Assembly: GCF_009758205.1 (NCBI RefSeq)
Contig: NZ_WRXN01000001.1
Location: 496,001 to 560,000 of the forward strand
DNA length: 64,000 nt
Source: Chitinophaga tropicalis
GTDB taxonomy: Bacteria > Bacteroidota > Bacteroidia > Chitinophagales > Chitinophagaceae
Direction: 5' to 3'
The first letter of the stretch is position 1. The number at the start of each line of letters is the position of its first letter. Both the position numbers and the translations under genes were made by a program. Shown here in pieces: positions 57,707-64,000 of the stretch. The notes under the pieces are model-generated. The model was not told the origin of the DNA, searched no databases, and saw only the letters and a list, made by a program, of their open reading frames with translations.

Positions 57707-60571
57707 ATGAAAAGAACTGCCTTTATCAGCATATTACTGTTCCTGTTTGCGCTCGGTGCCCGGGCGCAACAGGGACAGATTAAAGGCCTGCTGACTGACT
57801 CTTCGGCAACACACCCCTTACCAGACGCTACTGTTGCCCTTCTGTACGGCCGCGATTCCTCCCTTGCCGCAACCTCCTTTACCGATAAAAAAGGAGCCTT
57901 CTCCTTTACCGGCGTTACACCCGGTAACTATCGCGTATATATCACCTTCCTGGGGTATCAGCCCGTTTTTAAATCCGTTACCGTTTCGGCAGATAAGCCA
58001 ACGGCCGATATGGGAACTATCCATCTGAAAGGGAAAGGATTACTGCTCAACGAAGTAGAGATCATACAGGAAGTACCACCCATCGTTGTCAAAACAGATA
58101 CAGTAGAATTCAACGCCGGCTCCTTCAAAACAAGAGAGAATGCCGTGGTGGAAGACCTCCTGAAAAAACTGCCAGGGGTCACAGTAGATAAGGATGGTGT
58201 CATTACCGCCCAGGGAGAGACAGTGAAAAGGGTATTGGTAGACGGTAAACCATTTTTTAGCGATGATCCCAAACTGGCCACTAAAAACCTTCCGGCAGAT
58301 ATCATTGATAAGATCCAGCTGATAGACCGTAAGTCAGACCAGGCGCAATTCACTGGTATAGACGACGGTAACGGGGAAAAAGCCATTAACATCACCATTA
58401 AGAAAGATAAAAAAAAGGGATTCTTTGGCAGGGCATCTGCAGGCTACGGAGACGATGAACGCTTCGCTGTCAATGCAAACCTCAACAGCTTCCGCGACAA
58501 CCGCCAGATGTCTTTCCTGGGCAGCGGCAACAACGTAAATAACCTCGGATACACTTTCAATGACGTATTCAACTTCAACAGCGGTAGCAACGGTGGGGGA
58601 GGAGGCGGTGGCGGCGGCCGCAGAGGCGCAGCACAGTCTACCATCAACAGCCTTGGCGGCAACAATACCACCGGTATTACACGTAACTGGAACGCCGGCC
58701 TGAACTTCAACGAAGATTTCAGTACAAAGCTCAAAGTGAATGGCAGCTACTTTGTGAACGATACACGTACACAAACACAAAGATTAAGCAACAAACAAAC
58801 CTTCCTGGCAGATACATCTTACTATTATAACCAGAACTCCGGCTCAGTAGCAGATAATAAGAATCACAGGTTGAGCATGCGCGTTGAATATGAAATAGAC
58901 TCCATGCACTCATTGATCCTCACGCCAACGTTCAGCTACAATAATGGTACAAACTATTCTGAGAACAGCTATCAGTCACTGGACCAGAACAGGATAAAGA
59001 CAATAGAAGGTAGCTCTCTCAATACCAGCAACGCCACTTCTCCGAATTTTTCCACCAATGCGCTGTTCCGGAAAAAATTCAACAAACAGGGCCGCACATT
59101 CAGTGCTAACCTAAACTTTGGATATAACACCACAGACAGGCAGAACTACTACAAAATAGCAGATACACACCTCGCAACAGATACCACAGATGCCTATACC
59201 ACAGGATATGACAGGCTTACCAATGCCAATAACCTCGGCAGAACACTGGGCGCGCGGTTAACATATACCGAGCCACTCATGAAAGATAGGTATATGGAGC
59301 TGACTTACGCTGTTAACAATAATTACAGTTCTTCTAAGAACCTCACTTACGATATAGACGGCGCTTCCGGTAAATATGATAAGTTCAACGACAGCCTCAG
59401 TAATATATTCGAAAACACATTCACAACACAACAGGTTGGTCTTGACATCCGCACACAGAAATTCAAATACGATTATACGTTAGGGTTAAACGTTCAGTTC
59501 AACAGCCTGGTGAACGATAACGTAAGCAGGAAAACACGTATTGATCAGAACACTGTAAATTTCTATCCTTCTGCATCGTTCAACTACAACTTTGCAAGAA
59601 GCAAGCGCCTGCGCTTCCGTTACAACGGAAGCACGTCCCAGCCTACCGTCCAGCAGTTACAACCATTGCCGGACCTCAGCAGTTCCATCTATGTACAGGA
59701 AGGTAATCCGGATCTGAAGCCTTCTTTTACACATAATATGACGCTGGGTTACAACGTATTTAACAACACTACTTTCCGGGGGTTCTTTGCCAATGTGAAC
59801 AGCAGCTTTACTACCAACAAAATTGTGAACGCCAATCGTTCAGATACTTCCGGTAAGCAGTATACGAAACCGATGAATGCTAACGGCGCATACAACCTCA
59901 ACGCATTTGTAGTGAATACTATACCGCTTAAAAAGGCAAGCACATCACTCAACATCAATACAAATTTCAGCTACGGCCGGGACGTAAGTTTCAGCTCCAC
60001 AGGACGTGATTTCTCTTCCGCCGTTAAAAGCTTTACAAGGAACTTTTCTGTTACACAAGGTCTCAGCTTCAATTATACATATAAAGAGCTGTTTGATTTC
60101 TCTACCTCCGCCAGCATAAATTACGCCGGCGCCAGGTACGATATTCAACCCAGCAACAACACCAATTATTTTAACTACGCCTTTTCATTCGATTATAATG
60201 TAAATCTGCCTTTAGGCTTTATCATTGGCAGCGATATCAACTATACTCTTAATGCAGGCCGGGCTGCAGGTTACAACGTAGACGTTACCATGCTGAACGC
60301 TTTTGTTTCCAAAAGCGTTTTCAAGAATAAAAGGGGACTGATCAAATTCTCCGGTTTTGACCTGCTGAAACAGAATGTCAGCATCAGCCGTAATACCGGA
60401 GAGAACTATATTGAAGACGTACAGAATATGGTATTGCAACGTTATTTCATGATCAGCTTTACTTACTTCATCAATAAGTTTGGGGGGAATAATGAAAGAC
60501 GGCGGATGGGCCCCATGCGCATACCGGGAGGACCTCCAGGCGGTGGTATGATCATGGTCCCAAGAGGCTGA
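57707..60571 (+). CDS. Outer-membrane beta-barrel protein with carboxypeptidase-regulatory-like and plug domains
   Basis: A 954-residue protein of the OMP_b-brl_3/TonB-receptor-like group. Signal peptide ('TAFISILLFLFALGARA', then QQ); CarboxypepD_reg-like domain ('GQIKGLLTDSSATHPLPDATVALLYGRD...GAFSFTGVTPGNYRVYITFLGYQPV', about 20-115); plug-like domain ('AVVEDLLKKLPGVTVDKDGVITAQGETVKRVLVDGKPFFSDDPKLATKNLPADII'); and a long beta barrel with aromatic-ended strands. A run of nine Gly occurs near residue 310, and the C-terminus is Gly/Pro/Met-rich ('GGPPGGGMIMVPRG'). No clear TonB box is seen. ATG 57707 follows the GLPGLI gene by 43 bp, and TACTTTTG (57684-57691) could be its own -7 element. 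Transported ligand unknown. Confidence 0.88.
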   Translation: MKRTAFISILLFLFALGARAQQGQIKGLLTDSSATHPLPDATVALLYGRDSSLAATSFTDKKGAFSFTGVTPGNYRVYITFLGYQPVFKSVTVSADKPTADMGTIHLKGKGLLLNEVEIIQEVPPIVVKTDTVEFNAGSFKTRENAVVEDLLKKLPGVTVDKDGVITAQGETVKRVLVDGKPFFSDDPKLATKNLPADIIDKIQLIDRKSDQAQFTGIDDGNGEKAINITIKKDKKKGFFGRASAGYGDDERFAVNANLNSFRDNRQMSFLGSGNNVNNLGYTFNDVFNFNSGSNGGGGGGGGGRRGAAQSTINSLGGNNTTGITRNWNAGLNFNEDFSTKLKVNGSYFVNDTRTQTQRLSNKQTFLADTSYYYNQNSGSVADNKNHRLSMRVEYEIDSMHSLILTPTFSYNNGTNYSENSYQSLDQNRIKTIEGSSLNTSNATSPNFSTNALFRKKFNKQGRTFSANLNFGYNTTDRQNYYKIADTHLATDTTDAYTTGYDRLTNANNLGRTLGARLTYTEPLMKDRYMELTYAVNNNYSSSKNLTYDIDGASGKYDKFNDSLSNIFENTFTTQQVGLDIRTQKFKYDYTLGLNVQFNSLVNDNVSRKTRIDQNTVNFYPSASFNYNFARSKRLRFRYNGSTSQPTVQQLQPLPDLSSSIYVQEGNPDLKPSFTHNMTLGYNVFNNTTFRGFFANVNSSFTTNKIVNANRSDTSGKQYTKPMNANGAYNLNAFVVNTIPLKKASTSLNINTNFSYGRDVSFSSTGRDFSSAVKSFTRNFSVTQGLSFNYTYKELFDFSTSASINYAGARYDIQPSNNTNYFNYAFSFDYNVNLPLGFIIGSDINYTLNAGRAAGYNVDVTMLNAFVSKSVFKNKRGLIKFSGFDLLKQNVSISRNTGENYIEDVQNMVLQRYFMISFTYFINKFGGNNERRRMGPMRIPGGPPGGGMIMVPRG

Positions 60572-60613
60572 TAAAAGAGAAATGCCATGCCTGTGTTTTA
60601 ATTTTATTTTACC

Positions 60614-60785
60614 AACTACTCAAAAAAAAGCTTTCGCCAAAGGCGAGGGCACTGAAAAAGTCCTTACGTAGGCTCTGAGAATCGTCTATTCGAAAATATT
60701 CTCCACCCCCTACCCGAATATTTCTTTAAAGAAAACTACTTTTTCAGTGCCCTCGCCAAAGGCGAAAGCTTTTTTTTGAGTAGTT
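60614..60785. repeat. Split hairpin repeat carrying an insertion
   Basis: The outer parts (60614-60646 and 60753-60785) together read as one long terminator-like inverted repeat: AACTACTC, A8, GCTTTCGCC-AAA-GGCGA on the left and the reverse on the right. The 13-bp centre TCGCCAAAGGCGA is present twice (60634-60646, 60753-60765), with the MITE-like element between. Joining the two copies restores a hairpin of the same type as at 33279 and 51497. It lies downstream of the barrel gene, where a terminator is expected. The 335-bp gap holds no gene. Confidence 0.75.
60647..60752. mobile_element. MITE-like element, 106 bp, with 15-bp perfect inverted ends
   Basis: GGGCACTGAAAAAGT (60647-60661) is exactly mirrored by ACTTTTTCAGTGCCC (60738-60752). 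The element is non-coding and flanked by the 13-bp direct repeat TCGCCAAAGGCGA, consistent with target duplication. Similar ends occur, as far as I recall, in IS1182-type elements; that parent family is unverified. It interrupts a terminator hairpin. Confidence 0.7.
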
Positions 60786-60906
60786 CACTCTTACTTCTTT
60801 CTTGAAAGGTTGAAAGGATAACAAAGGTGGAAGCGTACATCCTCCATCATACTTCCAGCTTTGAAACCTTACAACCTTAATATTTTTTTGCCTGCCGGTG
60901 TTATAA

Positions 60907-61224
60907 TTATAACCCAGCCACTTTATACCTGTCTTTCTGTGTAGCTGATTTCCTTTCTCTGATATTCTGCGTAACTCTTCTGATAACCCAGCTCAGGGTA
61001 AACGTCGGAATGAAATCAAGGCCGGGGAACAACTCTTCCAGGAAGTTAAAAGCACTTCCGAAAGATCCCAGATTCCCACCAAACAACCGGTAAAAAACAA
61101 TTGCAGAAATGGGAGCCCAGATAACATCGCTTACTTCTCCTAAAATTGGCACAGCATAGCTGGCACATCCTATCAGGTCCATTAAAATACAAATCCACAA
61201 TGCAGGGGTAAATCTTCTTTCCAT
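60907..61224 (-). CDS. Small conserved membrane protein of unknown function
   Basis: A 105-residue protein with two or three hydrophobic segments ('ALWICILMDLIGCASYAVPILGEVSDVIWAPISAIVFYRLFG' and 'FIPTFTLSWVIRRV') and a basic tail ('RERKSATQKDRYKVAGL'). The pattern 'DxxGxxSYxxPxxGExxDxxWAPISAxxxY' resembles small membrane proteins widespread in Bacteroidota, but I know no function. Single gene with its own upstream gap; it is preceded on the same strand by a gap of 366 bp. Confidence 0.7.
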   Translation of the reverse strand: MERRFTPALWICILMDLIGCASYAVPILGEVSDVIWAPISAIVFYRLFGGNLGSFGSAFNFLEELFPGLDFIPTFTLSWVIRRVTQNIRERKSATQKDRYKVAGL

Positions 61225-61590
61225 ATTAGACCTCCGCTTTAACTGTTAACATGATATAATCAAATAGCTTACCAAAATCAATTACGGGGCTGTGGCACAG
61301 GAATTACGGATGCTGTTGTGGCGGTATTTGCTGGGTAATACTCTGTAATACAATTGCTTAAAAAATGCTGATTTCTTTTCCTGGATCTGCTTCCTGACCG
61401 TTGCAGTGTATTCGTAATTCTTTTTATCAGAACGTAATTGGCGCTTCGGGGTAGATGCCTCTCTCTTTACTCTCTTCCTCTGTAATTAAACGTTATTCCT
61501 TATAATAAAGTTACGAAGTATTTGGGCATACAGTTCTATAGAATCTGAAATTGCGTAGTTTCACGTAAAACTGTAAACACGTATAACAAC
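61225..61590. other. 366-bp intergenic region with a start-less open frame
   Basis: The minus strand is open from 61485 to a stop at 61282-61284 (67 codons) but lacks ATG, GTG or TTG near its beginning. The translation is basic and aromatic ('KRQLRSDKKNYEYTATVRKQ', 'SAFFKQLYYRVLPSKYRHN'), so it may be a decayed gene; no family is recognised. The right-hand 100 bp must hold the promoter of the following + strand gene, where TAGTTTCA (61556-61563) is a weak -7 candidate. Confidence 0.3.
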
Positions 61591-62484
61591 ATGCTTCATC
61601 AAAATTCCCGTCGCGATATGATCAAAAAAGCCGCTGCTATGGCGTTTGCCTCTACTTCCCTGGCTTCCCTTTCAACCCGTGTACTGGCACACGAAAGTGC
61701 GGTAGATGAAAAACTGAAAGGGCAGATCAACCATTCCGTATGCGCCTGGTGCTATAGCGATATTCCGCTGGAAGACCTGTGCAAAGCGTCTAAACAGATA
61801 GGACTGGCTTCTATAGACCTGCTTGATCCGAAGGATTTTGCCACAGCTAAAAAGTACGATCTGACCTGCGCCATGGTTGCCTCCATCAATAAAGACTGGA
61901 GTATCACCCGCGGTTGGAACCGGGTAGAACACCATGATCCGCTGATCACTTACTATGAGCACCTCATAGACGAAACCGCCAAAGCCGGCTTCACCAATCT
62001 TATCTGCTTTTCCGGCAACCGGGAAGGACTGGACGATCAGCAGGGCCTGGAAAACTGCGCCAAAGGCCTGAAACGGGTCATCAGCTATGCCGAGAAAAAG
62101 AACGTAAACCTGGTAATGGAACTGCTGAACAGTAAAGTGAACCACCCCGATTACCAGTGCGATCATACAGCCTGGGGAGTAGAACTCTGCAACGCCATTG
62201 GCTCAGATCGTTTTAAGCTGCTGTACGACATCTATCATATGCAGATCATGGAAGGAGACGTGATCAGCACCATTAAGAAATACCATCCTTACTTTGCCCA
62301 CTATCATACCGGCGGGGTTCCCGGCCGTAACGAAATAGATGAAACACAGGAACTTTACTACCCGGCCATCATGAAAGCTATTCATGAAACCGGCTTTAAA
62401 GGATTTGTTGCCCAGGAATTCGTTCCGAAAAGAGCTGATAAACTGGCTTCCCTGAAACAAGGCGTAGAGATCTGCGATATATAA
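61591..62484 (+). CDS. Tat-exported TIM-barrel isomerase-like protein (hydroxypyruvate isomerase family)
   Basis: A 297-residue protein with a twin-arginine-type leader ('SRRDMIKKAAAMAFASTSLASLSTRVLA') followed by an AP endonuclease-2/xylose-isomerase-like TIM barrel. It resembles hydroxypyruvate isomerase: 'NHSVCAWCYSDIPLEDLCKASKQIGLASIDLLDP', 'NLVMELLNSKVNHPDYQCDHTAWGVEL', 'LLYDIYHMQIMEGDVISTIKKYHPYFAHYHTGGVPGRNEIDETQELYYPAIMKAI', 'GFVAQEFVP'. Metal-binding Glu, Asp, His and Glu residues (in 'MELLN', 'YDIYH', 'HYHTGG' and 'QEFVP') are present. Substrate is uncertain; Tat export points to a cofactor- or metal-loaded enzyme acting on sugars in the periplasm. Confidence 0.87.
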   Translation: MLHQNSRRDMIKKAAAMAFASTSLASLSTRVLAHESAVDEKLKGQINHSVCAWCYSDIPLEDLCKASKQIGLASIDLLDPKDFATAKKYDLTCAMVASINKDWSITRGWNRVEHHDPLITYYEHLIDETAKAGFTNLICFSGNREGLDDQQGLENCAKGLKRVISYAEKKNVNLVMELLNSKVNHPDYQCDHTAWGVELCNAIGSDRFKLLYDIYHMQIMEGDVISTIKKYHPYFAHYHTGGVPGRNEIDETQELYYPAIMKAIHETGFKGFVAQEFVPKRADKLASLKQGVEICDI

Positions 62485-62489
62485 GTTTT

Positions 62490-62524
62490 TTCCGGTAGAT
62501 GGACTGATTGTCCATCTACCGGAA
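62490..62524. terminator. Hairpin between converging genes
   Basis: TTCCGGTAGATGGAC (62490-62504) pairs perfectly with GTCCATCTACCGGAA (62510-62524) over TGATT. T-runs are short (TTT), so it may act partly as an RNA-protecting hairpin. The stop codon of the GNAT gene (62516-62518) lies in its right arm. Confidence 0.55.
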
Positions 62525-63061
62525 TTTCCAGTCCTGCTTTAATATACCCATCACCACAGTATCCACGTACTGCCCATGCAGCTTGGCACTATGGCGCAGA
62601 ATGCCTTCTTTGGCAAATCCTAATCGTATAGGTATCTGGGCGCTGCGCTCATTCTGAAGCGCAAAACGGATCTCCAGTTTATTCAGTTTCAGCTGGGTAA
62701 ACGCAAAATTGATCAGGGCCTGGCAGGAAGCTACTGCAATTCCCTTTCCCTGGAATTTTTCACCCAGCCAATATCCCATCTCCGCCTTATCCAGCAGATG
62801 GTCCCATGAATGCAGGTCTACCACGCCACCCAGCTGTTCCCCCACCCATATACCAAAGGCAATGGCTTCCTGGTCTTCCGCCTTACGTAACATCATTTCT
62901 ATAAATCGGAGAGAATGTTCCTGGTTGGTATTATAATCTACCCAGGGCAGGAAACGGCGCAGGCTTTTGCGCGATTGGTCAAGTTGGCTATAAAGGGCAG
63001 GAGCATGTTCCGGTTGCAATTGCCTTAACGTAATAAACTCATTTACAGGTAACTCCAGCAT
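62516..63061 (-). CDS. GNAT-family N-acetyltransferase (RimJ/RimL-like)
   Basis: A 181-residue acetyltransferase: 'FITLRQLQPEHAPALYSQLDQSRKSLRRFLPWVD' at the N-terminus, 'AIAFGIWVGEQLGGVVDLHSWDHLLDKAEMGYWLGEKFQGKGIAVASCQALINFAF' containing the acetyl-CoA-binding Q/RxxGxG/A ('KFQGKGIA'), and 'LNKLEIRFALQNERSAQIPIRLGFAKEGILRHSAKLHGQYVDTVVMGIL', characteristic of RimL/RimJ proteins that acetylate ribosomal-protein N-termini or other substrates. A hairpin with a T-run abuts its ATG (63062-63100), so expression may be attenuated. Lies downstream of a lipoprotein gene on the same strand. Confidence 0.9.
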   Translation of the reverse strand: MLELPVNEFITLRQLQPEHAPALYSQLDQSRKSLRRFLPWVDYNTNQEHSLRFIEMMLRKAEDQEAIAFGIWVGEQLGGVVDLHSWDHLLDKAEMGYWLGEKFQGKGIAVASCQALINFAFTQLKLNKLEIRFALQNERSAQIPIRLGFAKEGILRHSAKLHGQYVDTVVMGILKQDWKFR

Positions 63062-63100
63062 AAAAATTTGAGGTTTGGCAAATTGCCAAACCTCAAATTT
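63062..63100 (-). terminator. Terminator/attenuator abutting the GNAT start codon
   Basis: On the minus strand, AAATTTGAGGTTTGGC pairs with GCCAAACCTCAAATTT and is followed by TTTTT directly before ATG 63061. It can end the upstream lipoprotein transcript and also lies in the GNAT leader, as seen for rimP. Confidence 0.65.
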
Positions 63101-63109
63101 AATAAAATC

Positions 63110-63736
63110 CTAATTCTTTGCTATCAACTGTTGCTTCTGCATATCCTTTACTATCTGCTTTGCAAACAGGTAAGCCTGCCTGTAAGCTGTAGGCGGATCT
63201 ACAGAGTCAGTCTGCGCATTGTAGATAAGCTTCTTTTCCTTCAGGTCATACAGGTTGGTGTCCCACTGATATTTGGTATTTACCTGGTAATATCCCGGAT
63301 CATACATCCGTCCATACCATCCCCTGTAGTAAGGCCAGAAGCCTCCGTAATAAGGATACCCGCCGTAACCGGGCACAAATGTTCTCTCACGCGATTTATC
63401 GACCATCGCAATGGTCATTACCTGGTCTACATCGCTGTTACGGAATTTACGCAATGCAGCCTTTTCATCACCCTTACCCAATTCATCGTCCGGACCATAT
63501 GTAGCATAAGCAGAAACAGCGTTATACCCTTCTTTCCTCAGTTCGGAAACCAGGTTACTTTCCATCTGCACACGCAGGGTCCGTTCCTTCGCGGGTACAA
63601 GGGCAATCACCATTATCTTCTTCTCCTCCTGTAACCGGGCATCCGGCGTTTTCCACGAAGAAGTCAGTTTGGTACTGGTACAGGCCGCCATCGAAAGCAG
63701 CCCTATCGCCATGATAAATAATCCTATTCTTTTCAT
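63110..63736 (-). CDS. DUF4136-like lipoprotein
   Basis: A 208-residue lipoprotein: 'MKRIGLFIMAIGLLSMAACTST' gives a signal with lipobox AAC (Cys near residue 19). ATG 63736 is used because a longer frame to 63841 adds 35 residues with no signal character, and a GGAGG lies just upstream. Features: 'LTSSWKTPDARLQEEKKIMVIALVPAKERTLRVQMESNLVSELRKEGYNAVSAYATYG', 'DQVMTIAMVDKSRE', a Gly/Tyr/Pro-rich segment ('VPGYGGYPYYGGFWPYYRGWYGRMYDPGYY'), and a C-terminal 'DLKEKKLIYNAQTDSVDP'. The N-terminal pattern resembles DUF4136-family periplasmic proteins; identity of that family is uncertain. Function unknown, probably envelope. Confidence 0.75.
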   Translation of the reverse strand: MKRIGLFIMAIGLLSMAACTSTKLTSSWKTPDARLQEEKKIMVIALVPAKERTLRVQMESNLVSELRKEGYNAVSAYATYGPDDELGKGDEKAALRKFRNSDVDQVMTIAMVDKSRERTFVPGYGGYPYYGGFWPYYRGWYGRMYDPGYYQVNTKYQWDTNLYDLKEKKLIYNAQTDSVDPPTAYRQAYLFAKQIVKDMQKQQLIAKN

Positions 63737-63886
63737 ATATCCTCCATTTTCTATACCCGTTAGACGGCGAAAAGGGAGGATGGTTACATGCGGGCCAAAA
63801 ATTAACAATCCTTTTATAAACAATGCGTTACGAAGATTCACTATGCAATAAAAGAAGCGTTTTTACGTTGGGTTCTGTTTTAAAAG

Positions 63887-63923
63887 AAAAACCGCAAAAG
63901 ACGTTTTAAAACGTCTTTTGCGG
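63887..63923 (-). terminator. Intrinsic terminator of the right-edge gene
   Basis: CCGCAAAAGACGTTTT (63892-63907) is perfectly complementary to AAAACGTCTTTTGCGG (63908-63923), a 32-bp palindrome. Five A before it become a T-run on the minus strand, as expected after a minus-strand gene ending at 63947. Confidence 0.7.
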
Positions 63924-63946
63924 CATCATATAGTGATCTGCAAAAA

Positions 63947-64000
63947 TCAATAATTTATTATCTGCTCCTCTATTCCGGCAGGCACCTCTCTGAACTCATA
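63947..64000 (-). CDS. C-terminal end of a gene continuing beyond the window
   Basis: The minus strand from the window edge reads 'YEFREVPAGIEEQIINY' then TGA (63947-63949), an acidic, coding-like C-terminus followed by a terminator 24 bp later. Too short to identify; the rest of the gene lies to the right. Confidence 0.5.
   Translation of the reverse strand, partial: YEFREVPAGIEEQIINY

Overview
The window looks like a chromosome segment from a Bacteroidota member, most likely Chitinophagaceae (Chitinophaga-like). This rests on gene content: a SusD-type lipoprotein, the gliding lipoprotein GldH, GLPGLI-family and carboxypeptidase-regulatory/beta-barrel outer-membrane proteins, BatD/BatE, a fused CcoNO oxidase and an IF-2 with a very long N-terminus. 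Many genes are preceded by the Bacteroidota -7 element TAnnTTTG rather than a sigma70 -10 box, and Shine-Dalgarno sequences are weak. It reads as an ordinary core chromosome with little mobile DNA. The taxonomic call is inferred from gene families and promoters, not from a database search.

Layout. 1-1.2 kb: 3' part of a susD gene. 1.2-8.6 kb: mostly minus-strand genes (thymidylate kinase, HD hydrolase, M1 peptidase fused to a regulatory-like domain, membrane-anchored AraC regulator, a CAT-anticodon tRNA, DUF4834, TM2 and DUF2752 proteins) plus a HAD phosphatase. 8.7-17.6 kb: rimP-nusA-infB behind an attenuator-like leader, then a SurA-type foldase and purF. 17.7-32.3 kb: SixA-like phosphatase, proC, secreted nuclease, a Dna2-like nuclease-helicase, NUMOD4/HNH protein, dusB, a CPBP protease, the phospholipid pair cdsA-psd, YjjG nucleotidase, an SDR, and batD-batE. 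32.3-38.2 kb: a LytTR regulator with a degenerate LytS-like kinase, then (minus strand) yicC, gldH, a histidine kinase and its response regulator, and a pseudouridine synthase. 38.2-49.2 kb: a cbb3 oxidase island: a Crp/Fnr regulator, copper P-type ATPase, ccoS, fused ccoNO, ccoQ, ccoP, ccoG, ccoH, a SafE-like transporter and hemN. 49.7-54.5 kb: LpxD-like acyltransferase, secreted hypothetical, epimerase, 3-hydroxyacyl-CoA dehydrogenase and pheS. 54.5-60.6 kb: a kinase/regulator pair divergent from a GLPGLI protein and a large outer-membrane barrel. 60.6-64 kb: a MITE-like insertion in a terminator, a membrane protein, a Tat-exported TIM-barrel protein, a GNAT acetyltransferase, a lipoprotein and the C-terminus of a further gene.

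How parts work together. The clearest unit is the high-affinity oxidase island. The regulator gene sits first, and the two promoters that follow (copper ATPase; ccoS-ccoNOQP) each carry an FNR/FixK-like palindrome CTGAC-N4-ATCAG with its centre 51.5 bp upstream of the -7 element. This suggests one low-oxygen switch driving oxidase, copper delivery, assembly and oxygen-independent haem synthesis.

Other points worth a second look: a 106-bp element with 15-bp inverted ends that appears to have duplicated a palindromic 13-bp target inside a terminator; a family of dispersed intergenic repeats built from GGCCGCAGGCCA and a CGCC-AAA-GGCG hairpin; an LytS-like kinase lacking its N-box asparagine; a tRNA whose T-loop lacks the U54-A58 pair; and a terminator-like hairpin abutting the rimP start codon.
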